In this document: positions 56,129 to 64,000 of the stretch, one piece after another
Numbering within the stretch: position 1 is the stretch's first letter
Layout: every line of letters starts with the position of its first letter
Assembly: GCA_945898185.1 (NCBI GenBank)
Contig: CAMDHP010000003.1
Location: forward strand, 1-64,000
Length of the DNA: 64,000 bases
Origin: Akkermansia muciniphila
GTDB lineage: Bacteria; Verrucomicrobiota; Verrucomicrobiia; Opitutales; Opitutaceae
Reading direction: 5' to 3'
Position numbers and translations under genes: made by a program
Notes under the pieces: model-generated
The model's database searches: none
Seen by the model: the letters and a program-made list of their open reading frames with translations, nothing else
Told to the model about the DNA's origin: nothing

Positions 56129-56767
56129 ATGAACCTTCGACCGTATCTGCTTCTCGTCGTTTTCGGTCTCAGTTCCATCCTGGCCCGGGCGCAGACGGAA
56201 TCGCCCCGCACCCTCCTCGTTTTGGGCGACAGCCTTACCGCCGGCTATGGTCTCGATGATCCCGCCGCCCAAGCCTACCCTGCCCTGCTTCAACAAAAAC
56301 TCGCCGCCCGTCCCGCCACCGCGCAGCGACCTTGGCGGATCATCAACGCCGGACTCTCAGGCGACACCACATCGGGTGGCCTCCGTCGCATGGACTGGAT
56401 CCTGCGGCAGCCGGTGGACATCTTCGTGCTCGCCCTCGGCGCCAACGACGGGTTGCGCGGCCTTCCGCTCGATCTCATACGCCGCAACCTTCTCGCCATC
56501 GTCGCCAAGGTGCAGCTCAAAAACCCCTCCGTCCGCGTCGTGCTCGCGGGGATGAGGATGCCCACCAACATGGGCGACTACTCCATCGGCTACGAACGCC
56601 TCTTCTCCGAACTCGCCCGCGATCAAAACTGGACCCTCGTTCCCTTCCTCCTCGAGGGCGTCGGCGGCGTGCGTGAATTTAATCAGGCTGACGCCATCCA
56701 CCCGAACACCGCCGGCCACAAGATCATAGCTGAAAACGTCTGGGTTCATCTGAGTCCCTTTCTGTAA
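56129..56767 (+). CDS. tesA: SGNH arylesterase / lysophospholipase TesA-like
   Basis: This exported hydrolase has 212 residues. The signal peptide MNLRPYLLLVVFGLSSILARA precedes block I LVLGDSLTAGYG with nucleophile Ser at about 35. Block III is ALGANDGLRG, and block V DAIHPNTAGHKIIAE holds the catalytic Asp and His. TesA-type enzymes hydrolyse acyl-CoA thioesters, lysophospholipids and aryl esters in the periplasm. The ATG at 56129 is chosen, 166 codons inside the track ORF. Divergent from ybbA, as in the conserved tesA-ybbAP locus. Confidence 0.93.
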   Translation: MNLRPYLLLVVFGLSSILARAQTESPRTLLVLGDSLTAGYGLDDPAAQAYPALLQQKLAARPATAQRPWRIINAGLSGDTTSGGLRRMDWILRQPVDIFVLALGANDGLRGLPLDLIRRNLLAIVAKVQLKNPSVRVVLAGMRMPTNMGDYSIGYERLFSELARDQNWTLVPFLLEGVGGVREFNQADAIHPNTAGHKIIAENVWVHLSPFL

Positions 56768-56855
56768 GACTGGCCTGCATTTTTCGTTTCGTCTGTTTGT
56801 TTGAAACGGCGCTCATCGACCTGTTTTTGATCCTTCCGGTTTTCGCTGGAAATGA

Positions 56856-56963
56856 GCAGGCGCCCACCATCTCTCTGCCGCGCTCTTCGGTCAGGAACCC
56901 GGCTACGACGATTACTGCGGGTTTCCCGACCCGCTGGGTTTGCTGCAGAGCTACTCCGCCTGA
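56856..56963 (+). pseudogene. Possible short C-terminal coding remnant
   Basis: After a TGA at 56853, one frame reads FGQEPGYDDYCGFPDPLGLL and ends QSYSA before a stop at 56961, about 35 codons with no start. It reads more like the C-terminus of a real protein than random GC-rich DNA. It abuts the stop of the SNF2 gene on the other strand. I do not recognise the parent family. Chance cannot be excluded. Confidence 0.3.
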
Positions 56964-56964
56964 C

Positions 56965-59900
56965 TCAGGCCAGCATCTGCTTGAGACTGTCGAGGTCCAT
57001 GACCGCGGCGAGGCTCTCTTCTTGGATGACGGCGTTGGCCAAGGCGGATTTTTCGCGTTGGAGGAGGCGGATTTTTTCCTCGACCGTTCCTTGGGCGAGC
57101 AGGCGGTAGGCGATGACGGGCTTGGTCTGGCCGATGCGGTGAATGCGGTCTATCGCCTGCGCCTCGGCGGCGGGATTCCACCAAGGGTCATAGAGGATGG
57201 CGTAGCTCGCGGCGGTGAGGTTCAGGCCGAAGCCGGCGGCTTTTAAGGAAAGCAGAAACACTGTCTTGGTGGGGTCGCTTTGGAACGTATCCACTAATTC
57301 AGCACGGTTCTCAGTCGAGCCTGTGAGCAGGAGGTGGCCGATGCCTGCGGCGACGAGGCGTTCGCGGATGATTTTTAACATCTCTACGAATTGGCTGAAG
57401 ACGAGGACCTGGTGACCCTCCTCGGCGAGCTCCTCGACGCGCTCCATCAGAGCATCAAGCTTCGCGCTGGGCATGTCCGCGTGGTCGGGATCAATGAGCG
57501 CGGGATGGCAGCAAATCTGGCGGAGTCGAAGCAGGCTCGCGAGCACGTGGAAACGCACCGCGTCGAGGGCGCTCTTGGTCTCGACTCCCAGGAGCTGGGC
57601 ACGGGCGCGTTTGAGTTCGGCGTCGTAAAGGGTGCGTTGTCCGCCTTCGAGCTCGACGATAATCTCGTCCTCGGTGCGCGGGGGCAGATCGGGCGCGGCC
57701 TGGGCCTTGGTGCGGCGGAGGAGAAAATGCCGCACGCGGCGGTGGAGGCGGGCGAGAGCGGCGGGATCGGCCTCGTGGTATTGGCGGCGGAAACCGGGCT
57801 GGTCACCGAGGAGGCCTGGCTGGGCGAAGGCGAAGAGGCTCCAGAGATCGGCGAGGCGGTTTTCGATCGGTGTGCCGGTAAGCACGAGACGGTGACGGGT
57901 GCGCAACGATCGCGCGGTGACCGCGACCTGGCTTCCGGGGTTTTTGATGAACTGGCCCTCGTCGAGGATGACGGCATCCCACTGCTCGGCGCGGAACTGC
58001 GCAGCGTTGAGGCGGAGCTGGGTGTAGTTGGCGACGAGAATGCTCGGGCCGGAAGTGGCGGTAGGTGCGGCGGCGCCGGTTTCGGGCGTGTATGCAGTGA
58101 TGGCGAGCGAAGGGGCGAAGCGCGCGGTCTCAACCAGCCAGCCGTGGGTAACGCTCTTCGGGCAGACGACGAGCGCGCGGAGGGGGCGGGCGGAGGCGAC
58201 TGCTTTGCCGGTATTTGAAATTTCATATTTGGGATTTGAAATCTCCACCGAGAGGTGGAGCAGCCAGGCGAGGGTTTGCACGGTTTTGCCGAGGCCCATG
58301 TCGTCCGCGAGCACGCCGCCGAAGCCTTGCGCGGAGAGATGGGAGAGGAACTGAAAGCCTTCGAACTGGTAGGGACGCAGCGTTGCCTTCAGGTCGGCGG
58401 GCAAAGCGGCGGGCGGCAGGGCGGCGATGCGGGCGGCGCGGTCTTGCAGGGCGTGGACAAGCAAGGTGTCGCGCGCGGCAAGGGCCTCGGCTTCGAGCGC
58501 GAGTTGCAGGACGTGGAGACGGTGTTTGACGGGACGACCGCCGGCGAGCACATCGTCCACCCCGAGCCCGAGGCGATCAAGCGCGGCGGCAGAGGCTGCA
58601 TCGGTGGCGACTTGGGCAGAGACTTTGCGCCAGCCGTGGCGCGGGAGGTGCACCCATTTGCCACGGGATTTTAAGAGCAAGGCGATTTCGTCGGCGCTGA
58701 GGGTGGTATCGGCAATGCGAAGACCCACGGTGAGGTCGAACCAATCGTGATTGGCTCCCGGTGCAGCATCCACCGAAAGGTCGAGCTCCGCCTCCAGCGG
58801 CACGCCCAGCAGGCTGGCGAGCTCGGGTGAGAGATCAACGTCGAGGGCGGGCGGTAGATTTGAGTGCCAGGCGAGAAACTCGTCGGGGAAGTTGTCCGAG
58901 ACCGGGCGAGACCAGGATTCGGCCCAGCCATCCCAAGTGAGGCGGAAAGAGCCGAGGCGGACGCAGACGGCGCGAGCGTCGCCAAGGTCGAATTCGAGGG
59001 CGGGCTCGCCCGGGAGACGGGGCGGCGGAGCGGCATTTTTAGCCCAAGCCCAGCCGGAGGCGCCGCCGGTCCAGTGTTGTTCGCAAACGGGCTCCTCGGA
59101 GCGGGCGGCGAGTTGCAAGTGGAAGTCGCGCTCAAGGCCATCGGGCGCGGGCGCGAGCCAGCACTTTACGTGCGGACGCAAGCGGATGAGCCGGACCTGG
59201 GAGGCGAGGCCCTTGGGCAAGCGGAGGCCGGCGGCGCGCAGGCGCGGAAGGAGACGGGAGTCGGAGAGCGCTGCGACAGGGAGCTTGGCGGACGGACCGG
59301 GGGGCGGGCCACGCCAGACCCGAGAGTCAAAAAAGTAGAGCGGCTCGGGGCGGAGGGCGACGAGCTTGGCTGGCTCGGCGATACGGCCATCGGGTGCGAC
59401 GAGGCGGATGGTGAGTTGCGCAGAATCAGTCGCTGATTCGATTGCCTCCGGCACGAGCGGCGAAGGCTCAATGACGAGCGGTTCGCCATCGGGCATGGCG
59501 AGGGCGGGGCGGGCGGCGGTGGTGCGGAGAACGCCCTCGACCACGCTCTCAGCAAGGGCGCTGCGGGGGTTGAGTGTATTGGTGCCAGCGATACGAAACT
59601 CGGCGGAGAGGGCGGCGCCCAATGCGGCTTCGGCTGGGGGCAGCGACTGGAAATCGGCGGGGCGGAGAGTGGCCAGCGCGACCAGCCATTTCTGCGAGGG
59701 AACTTTCCAAGGTTTGCCCGCGGTGGCACGGGTTTCGAGAAACCAGCGGCCGGTGATTTCCAGCCGCAAGCGAAGACCGGCGAGCCCGGCGAGCGGATCG
59801 GGGCGGGCGGCGGCGGCCTCCTCCGGAGAAGGGAGCGCACGGAGCCAACTGGAGAGCTCGGCCTCAAGGGCGCGCGACTGGACGGAGGCGGCGTCGTTCG

Positions 59901-60285
59901 CGGGCAGGGCGGCAGCGAGAGAGGTGGTGGCGGCCTCGCCCGGATCACGACCATCACGGGTGCCGCCCTCGACATCGGCGATCCAGGCAAGCCCGGTGGC
60001 GTAGGCGTGTTTGCAATTCTCGCCGACAGGGCACGAACAACGGCAGGTCCAGGCGCCGCGAGTGTAGAAAAAAGTGAGGCCCAGGACGGTCTCGTCTTTG
60101 ACCTCGGCGTTGAAGTAGTGGTCGGCGGCGGAGCGAACGGAGAGCACCGAGCCGGCCTGGAACAAGTCGCGCCCGCGCTGACGTGCAGCGGGCGTGAACT
60201 CGTCGAGGCGGAGACGGAGCGCGGCGACCGCCTCGGGCGTGCGGACGCTGCGCACGACGGGCGGACGGGGACGGGAAGTGGCCAT
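56965..60285 (-). CDS. SWIM-domain SNF2/Swi2-family helicase
   Basis: This large DNA translocase has 1106 residues. A SWIM zinc finger (CRCSCPVGENCKHAYA, about 81-95) lies near the N-terminus, then ~500 residues of variable region. The SNF2 ATPase core follows: LADDMGLGKTVQTLAWLL (motif I), VILDEGQFIKNPGSQ (motif II, DEGQ), LVLTGTPIENRLADLWSLF (III), LVFSQFVEMLKII (IV) and SLKAAGFGLNLTAASYAILY with IDRIHRIGQTKPV (V-VI). Bacterial members such as RapA relatives remodel protein-DNA or polymerase complexes; specific role unknown. Length is normal for the SWIM-SNF2 group. It lies just downstream of glyS on the same strand. Confidence 0.9.
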   Translation of the reverse strand: MATSRPRPPVVRSVRTPEAVAALRLRLDEFTPAARQRGRDLFQAGSVLSVRSAADHYFNAEVKDETVLGLTFFYTRGAWTCRCSCPVGENCKHAYATGLAWIADVEGGTRDGRDPGEAATTSLAAALPANDAASVQSRALEAELSSWLRALPSPEEAAAARPDPLAGLAGLRLRLEITGRWFLETRATAGKPWKVPSQKWLVALATLRPADFQSLPPAEAALGAALSAEFRIAGTNTLNPRSALAESVVEGVLRTTAARPALAMPDGEPLVIEPSPLVPEAIESATDSAQLTIRLVAPDGRIAEPAKLVALRPEPLYFFDSRVWRGPPPGPSAKLPVAALSDSRLLPRLRAAGLRLPKGLASQVRLIRLRPHVKCWLAPAPDGLERDFHLQLAARSEEPVCEQHWTGGASGWAWAKNAAPPPRLPGEPALEFDLGDARAVCVRLGSFRLTWDGWAESWSRPVSDNFPDEFLAWHSNLPPALDVDLSPELASLLGVPLEAELDLSVDAAPGANHDWFDLTVGLRIADTTLSADEIALLLKSRGKWVHLPRHGWRKVSAQVATDAASAAALDRLGLGVDDVLAGGRPVKHRLHVLQLALEAEALAARDTLLVHALQDRAARIAALPPAALPADLKATLRPYQFEGFQFLSHLSAQGFGGVLADDMGLGKTVQTLAWLLHLSVEISNPKYEISNTGKAVASARPLRALVVCPKSVTHGWLVETARFAPSLAITAYTPETGAAAPTATSGPSILVANYTQLRLNAAQFRAEQWDAVILDEGQFIKNPGSQVAVTARSLRTRHRLVLTGTPIENRLADLWSLFAFAQPGLLGDQPGFRRQYHEADPAALARLHRRVRHFLLRRTKAQAAPDLPPRTEDEIIVELEGGQRTLYDAELKRARAQLLGVETKSALDAVRFHVLASLLRLRQICCHPALIDPDHADMPSAKLDALMERVEELAEEGHQVLVFSQFVEMLKIIRERLVAAGIGHLLLTGSTENRAELVDTFQSDPTKTVFLLSLKAAGFGLNLTAASYAILYDPWWNPAAEAQAIDRIHRIGQTKPVIAYRLLAQGTVEEKIRLLQREKSALANAVIQEESLAAVMDLDSLKQMLA

Positions 60286-60294
60286 TACGCGGAC

Positions 60295-61827
60295 TTAATA
60301 AACCTGCTCTTCCAGAAGAGCAAAGAGTTCGGCCTCGGTGATGCGGCGTTGGGTCATGGAGTCGCGCTCGCGAAGGGTGAAGGTGTCGCCCTCTTTCTCG
60401 ATGGTGTCGAAATCGATGGTGACGCACCACGGCGTGCCGATCTCGTCTTGGCGGCGGTAGCGTTTGCCGATCGCGCCGCCCTCGTCGTAAAACACGGCAT
60501 AGCGACGCTGGAGTTTTTTGTGCAAGGCCTGGGCGCGGGCAACGAGCTGCTCCTTGTTTTTAAGCAGCGGGAGGACGGCGACCTTGACCGGGGCGATGCG
60601 CGGGCTGAGCCGGAGGACGGTGCGCGTCTCGGTGTTGCCCTTCTCATCGGTCACCGGCTCCTCGGCGTAGCCGGCAGTGAGCACGGCGAGGAAAATGCGG
60701 TCGAGGCCGACGGCGGGCTCGATGACGTGGGGGACGAATTTCTTCTTGGTGACCTCGTCGAAAATAGTCTGCGGCACGCCCGAGGCGGCGGCGTGCTGGC
60801 CGAGGTCGTAATTGCCACGGGCGGCGATGCCCCAAAGCTCCTGCACGCCGAAGGGGAACTTGAACATGATGTCCGTTGTGCCCTTGGAATAGAACGCGAG
60901 CTTCTCCTTGAGGTGATCGTATTCGGAGAGGTGCGTATCCGGAAGGCCGATACTCTTGAGCCAGTCCTTGCACCAGTTGATCCAGTAACGATGCCACTTG
61001 GCCCAGTCGTCGTCCTCGTGGATAAAGAACTCCATTTCCATCTGCTCGAACTCGCGGGAACGGAAGATGAAGTTGCGCGGAGTGATCTCGTTGCGGAATG
61101 ACTTTCCGGTCTGGGCGATGCCGAAGGGGAGTTTGACGCGCCCGGTGTCCACGACGTTTTTGAAGTCCACGAACATGCCTTGCGCGGTCTCCGGGCGAAG
61201 ATAGGCAACGGAGGAGGCGTCGGTCATGGCACCGACGTTCGTCTGGAACATCATGTTAAAGGCACGCGGCGGGGTGAGGTCGGGGTTGCCGGTGGCGGGG
61301 GAAGGGATCTTAGTGATCTCATCGGCGGTGGCCTCGGTGAAATCCTTAGGCTGGACGGGAGCGAGGGCGCCGGTAATCGCCTTTTTGCGCTTAAAAAGTT
61401 CGGCGGCGGCCTGGAGTTCCTCGGTGGTTTTTTCGGATTCGAGGGCGGAAACGTAGCCGTGGGTCACGCCATCAATTACGATCGGGGCGAAGAAAAGCTG
61501 GTCGGCGCGGTAGCGGTTCTTGGAGACCTTGCAGTCGACGAGCGGGTCGGAGAAACCGGCGACGTGGCCGGAGGCCTCCCAGACCTTGGGGTGCATGATG
61601 ATCGAGGTCTCGATGCCGACGACGTCGTCGCGGCGGCGCACCATATCAGCCCACCAGCAGTCGCGGATGTTCTTCTTCAACTCGACGCCCATGGGGCCGT
61701 AGTCGAAAAAACCATTGAGACCACCATAGATCTCGGAGGACTGGAAAACGAAGCCGCGGCGTTTCGCGAGGGAAACAAGGGCTTCCATGAGGTTTGCGGG
61801 TTCCGGGGCGGCGGCGGGCGAGGACAT
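60295..61827 (-). CDS. glyS: Glycyl-tRNA synthetase, dimeric type
   Basis: This class II synthetase charges tRNA-Gly as a homodimer. The 510-residue protein has [30 protein letters not shown], quoted from the typical opening, and [22 protein letters not shown]. Motif 2 is [17 protein letters not shown]...[16 protein letters not shown], and [18 protein letters not shown] is motif 3. An anticodon-binding domain follows with [13 protein letters not shown] and [20 protein letters not shown]. This is the single-chain (GRS1-like) form, not the alpha2beta2 form. The SNF2 gene starts 9 bp downstream. Confidence 0.95.
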   Translation of the reverse strand: MSSPAAAPEPANLMEALVSLAKRRGFVFQSSEIYGGLNGFFDYGPMGVELKKNIRDCWWADMVRRRDDVVGIETSIIMHPKVWEASGHVAGFSDPLVDCKVSKNRYRADQLFFAPIVIDGVTHGYVSALESEKTTEELQAAAELFKRKKAITGALAPVQPKDFTEATADEITKIPSPATGNPDLTPPRAFNMMFQTNVGAMTDASSVAYLRPETAQGMFVDFKNVVDTGRVKLPFGIAQTGKSFRNEITPRNFIFRSREFEQMEMEFFIHEDDDWAKWHRYWINWCKDWLKSIGLPDTHLSEYDHLKEKLAFYSKGTTDIMFKFPFGVQELWGIAARGNYDLGQHAAASGVPQTIFDEVTKKKFVPHVIEPAVGLDRIFLAVLTAGYAEEPVTDEKGNTETRTVLRLSPRIAPVKVAVLPLLKNKEQLVARAQALHKKLQRRYAVFYDEGGAIGKRYRRQDEIGTPWCVTIDFDTIEKEGDTFTLRERDSMTQRRITEAELFALLEEQVY

Positions 61828-61909
61828 AAACGATCACACTAGCGGAAGTGTCGCGTCGCGGTCAATGGCGCGGACGCGGCAGACGTGAACAACGACAACC
61901 GCGCGCCGC

Positions 61910-62671
61910 TCAGGGCCGAGCCGGAATGGCGGGATGCACGGGAATGTGAACCTCGTAGCGCTTGAGAAAGCCGGGCATGAAGGGGCTGTTCCAATAGACG
62001 GCGTAGGCGGGGCCGTCGGCGACGAGGTCGGGACGGGTGGCGAGCCAGGCGAGGGCGGCGGCGCGCGCTTCCTCAAAGTGCGAGCGCGAGTAGCCGCCGC
62101 GCCCGCCATGGCTGACGACGAGCTGCTCGGGACGAGTTAAAACCACAACGCCCTCCGGAAGAGTTTTCGGCGAAGCAGGTGCCCCGGAGGTATTGTCGAT
62201 CATTGATTGACTAGTAGATTGGGGAGCCGCTTCCGCACCGGTGACGGCGGTGGGGCCGGGAGGGGCGGTGCGGGCAGCGTTTGTCGTGGGGGTGACTGGA
62301 GGCAGATCGGTCTCGGCTTTTGCGCGTTCGGTCGCGGCGATCCAGAAATACATCGCGCTGGTATCGCCGACATGGGCCTCCACCGGGGTCGTCATGGCGA
62401 TGTCTTTTCGCTGGATGTAGCGGAAGAGTGGCCGGAAGAGGTCGCCGTTTTTCTCAAAATAGTCGCCCTTGGCTTCGCTGCGCACCAGCAAGCCGGCGGG
62501 CAAGGTTTTGAGTTCAGTTACACCGGATTCGGTGGCGGGAAAGGCAGCGGAGGCGGACATGGCGGTGAAAGGGAGCAGGCAAAATGCGGTGAACAAAAAT
62601 AAGGCCACGAATCCGGCGCGGCCGCTCACAGGCGCGAACCACGATTTGGGCAAGATTGTGAAAAAGCGCAT
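61910..62671 (-). CDS. SOUL heme-binding family protein, exported
   Basis: This 253-residue protein has an N-terminal signal/anchor (FVALFLFTAFCLLPFTAMSASA, about 22-44). The SOUL/HBP pattern follows: TELKTLPAGLLVRSEAKGDYFEKNGDLFRPLFRYIQRKDIAMTTPVEAHV, given here as overlapping features, and MYFWIAATERAKAE, then VVLTRPEQLVVSHGGRGGYS and YAVYWNSPFMPGFLKRYEVHIPV. A ~50-residue Thr/Ala/Pro-rich insert interrupts the barrel. SOUL proteins bind heme or related tetrapyrroles; bacterial roles are unknown. Its location would be periplasmic. Confidence 0.83.
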   Translation of the reverse strand: MRFFTILPKSWFAPVSGRAGFVALFLFTAFCLLPFTAMSASAAFPATESGVTELKTLPAGLLVRSEAKGDYFEKNGDLFRPLFRYIQRKDIAMTTPVEAHVGDTSAMYFWIAATERAKAETDLPPVTPTTNAARTAPPGPTAVTGAEAAPQSTSQSMIDNTSGAPASPKTLPEGVVVLTRPEQLVVSHGGRGGYSRSHFEEARAAALAWLATRPDLVADGPAYAVYWNSPFMPGFLKRYEVHIPVHPAIPARP

Positions 62672-62992
62672 GAAGTAACCGTGGGCGTTTCGTGGAAATT
62701 AGCAAAGCCATGGACGCCCCGGGAAGGAATCCACGCCGCCGGATTCCCAGAATCGAAACGACTCCGTCGCTCCGCTACGCTCGATCCCGCGTCGACGGCG
62801 GACAATTCAAAGGGGCCAAGGTGTTAAATGTTAACAAGGGCCGACAAGGCGATGGGGTCTAGCGGTCAGGGGCTCGGTTTTGACTGAATCTGCAGAACGG
62901 GGTGGGCGAATTTTAGACCTGTCCATGGTTATGCTTCGTTACGCCCATGGTCGCGCTCTCCCCGAAAGTGCTGCGAATTATATCGAAAAACC
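62672..62992. other. Gene-free gap between SOUL and MFS genes
   Basis: About 320 bases without a convincing coding region. The track ORF reaching in from 62913 is a shadow of the MFS gene. I see a partial palindrome (gttaaatgttaac, near 62823) and two ccatgg sites around 62922-62948, but no clear promoter or terminator. Confidence 0.5.
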
Positions 62993-63997
62993 TTAGGCTC
63001 CGAGGGCTTCGCTGGCCTCTCGGGCGGCTCGATCCCGGGGATAGGGGCGAAGGAAGGCGGTCCAGTAAAGCGCGTTGATCGCGTAGGGCACGGTGACCAT
63101 CCAAAGCATCAGGCTTTGCAGCCCGATCTGGTCGGCGAGGCGTCCGGCGGCGAGCGACAGCACCCCCGCGAACATCCCTTGCAGAAAAGAGAACAACATC
63201 GCGAACGCCGTGGCACGCGCAACGCCGGGCACCACGTGCGAAACCATTGGAAGAACAACGCCTGAGAAACCAATGGAGCCGATGAGTCCGAAACTGAACA
63301 ACATCACGAAGGGAAGCGGGCCATGGCCCCAATCCACTTGGAAAACCAGAAAACTGCCGACGGAGAAAACCGCGAGGTAAAGCTGCATCAGGATGACGCG
63401 GCCGCGCGCCTGGAAACGCCGCTCGAACCAGTCACCCAGGAAACCGCCGAGCACCGAACTGAGCATCCAGCCACCCGTGAAAGCGCCCTGAAGGTAGTTG
63501 GCGGCGGCCGTCTTCCAGCCCCGCACTTCGACAAAAAACGTCACCATGAACGACATCATAACGATGCTGGTGATAAAGATGACGCTGCCAGCGAGCAGGC
63601 GGAAGGTGGGTATTTTCCAAAGCGCCAGGCAATCGCGCAAACTGAAGTTAGCCGGTGTCGGCGGCGCCTCGGGATCAGGTTCATCATCGGAGCCAGCGGT
63701 AGCTTTGCCAGCGCCGCAGGGGGCGGGAGCGGGCTCGTCCACCCCGAAATAAATTGCGATGCCACTAAGCACACTGAGCGCGCCCATGGTGTAGAGACCC
63801 AAGCGCCAACCCTCGGGATCGCGGGCGAAGTAAGCGATGAGCGGAGTGAGCGCGAGAGAACCGAAGGAAGAAAGGCTGCGCAGCCAGCCGTAGGCTTTGC
63901 CGCGCTCGTGGTTTTTAAAATGGTCGGCGATTAGGCCGTTGGCGATGGGCTCGCCGGCGACGGTGCCGATGGCCCCGATGGCGTAAAGGATGAGCAT
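62993..63997 (-). CDS. MFS transporter, 5' end beyond the window
   Basis: The visible 334 residues contain about 9-10 membrane helices. GLIADHFKNHERGKAYGWLRSL corresponds to the loop after helix 4 in full MFS proteins. A variable central loop rich in acidic residues (GSDDEPDPEAPPTP) separates the two halves, and GGFLGDWFERRFQARGRVILMQ is the second-half loop 8-9 motif. The reading frame stays open to the window edge, so roughly the first 100 residues and the true start lie outside. Organophosphate:Pi or spinster-like MFS groups are plausible. Substrate unknown. Confidence 0.85.
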   Translation of the reverse strand: MLILYAIGAIGTVAGEPIANGLIADHFKNHERGKAYGWLRSLSSFGSLALTPLIAYFARDPEGWRLGLYTMGALSVLSGIAIYFGVDEPAPAPCGAGKATAGSDDEPDPEAPPTPANFSLRDCLALWKIPTFRLLAGSVIFITSIVMMSFMVTFFVEVRGWKTAAANYLQGAFTGGWMLSSVLGGFLGDWFERRFQARGRVILMQLYLAVFSVGSFLVFQVDWGHGPLPFVMLFSFGLIGSIGFSGVVLPMVSHVVPGVARATAFAMLFSFLQGMFAGVLSLAAGRLADQIGLQSLMLWMVTVPYAINALYWTAFLRPYPRDRAAREASEALGA

Positions 63998-64000
63998 TTG

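Overview
This window is 64 kb of GC-rich bacterial chromosome, densely packed with housekeeping and accessory metabolic genes. I see no rRNA operon, CRISPR array, prophage or intact insertion sequence. The gene set suggests a member of Verrucomicrobiota, probably near Opitutaceae. It includes a dimer-type glycyl-tRNA synthetase, GTP-type PEP carboxykinase, FolE2-type GTP cyclohydrolase, DUF4202 and DUF3892 proteins, an LpxR-like outer-membrane protein with TonB uptake, a YHYH protein with a C-terminal domain of the kind common in verrucomicrobial exoproteins, and several families of intergenic palindromic repeats. This placement is inference; there is no 16S gene to confirm it.

Layout. 1-1.4 kb: an AT-rich gene-free stretch, then two small unknown genes. 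1.5-5.6 kb (minus): ExoD-like protein, QueE and QueC (queuosine precursor synthesis) and an MsbA-like ABC exporter. 5.75-11.1 kb (plus): RsuA, a DUF2071 protein, a TonB-dependent receptor, a gene-poor stretch and exonuclease III. 11.7-14.6 kb (minus): a SpoU methyltransferase, RlmM and a TerC-family membrane protein. 14.7-18.1 kb (plus): a YHYH protein followed by an unusual single polypeptide joining an MbnP-like domain to a di-heme MbnH/MauG-like peroxidase. 18.2-27.8 kb: a long minus-strand run (cyclopropane synthase, DUF1295, Upp, deoxyribosyltransferase-like protein, SIS protein, LpxR, RlmI-like methyltransferase, MFS, DUF4199, TatA, aldose epimerase). 27.9-31.3 kb: tRNA-Arg, AroC, an unknown P-loop-like protein, a KDPG aldolase-type protein, tRNA-Leu and a short gltB remnant. 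31.6-41.3 kb: DUF4202 pair, DUF429, DUF3892, GlpK, MetX, a Gfo/Idh oxidoreductase, SpoU methyltransferase, YjdM/PhnA and pyruvate kinase. 41.4-44.8 kb: MBL hydrolase, QueD, FolE2 and an SDR. 45-48.4 kb: PckG, a CDF transporter and DUF2237. 48.6-52.8 kb (plus): YgfZ, two unknown genes, PanB, CoaC and CoaB. 52.8-56.8 kb: a YbbP/YbbA ABC system divergent from the TesA-like esterase. 57-64 kb (minus): SWIM-SNF2 helicase, GlyRS, a SOUL protein and a truncated MFS gene at the edge.

How genes work together. FolE2, QueD, QueE and QueC together cover GTP to preQ0, but in two places about 37 kb apart. PanB, CoaC and CoaB form a pantothenate-to-CoA operon in which the usual CoaBC fusion is split. At least five RNA-modifying enzymes are present (RsuA, RlmM, two SpoU proteins, an RlmI-like enzyme).

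The most unusual features are the MbnP-MbnH-like fusion next to a YHYH protein, a family of long stem-loop repeats in which all three copies seen lie between convergent genes, and a 58-codon gltB remnant too short for the ORF track. Gene calls rest on remembered family motifs; no database search was run.
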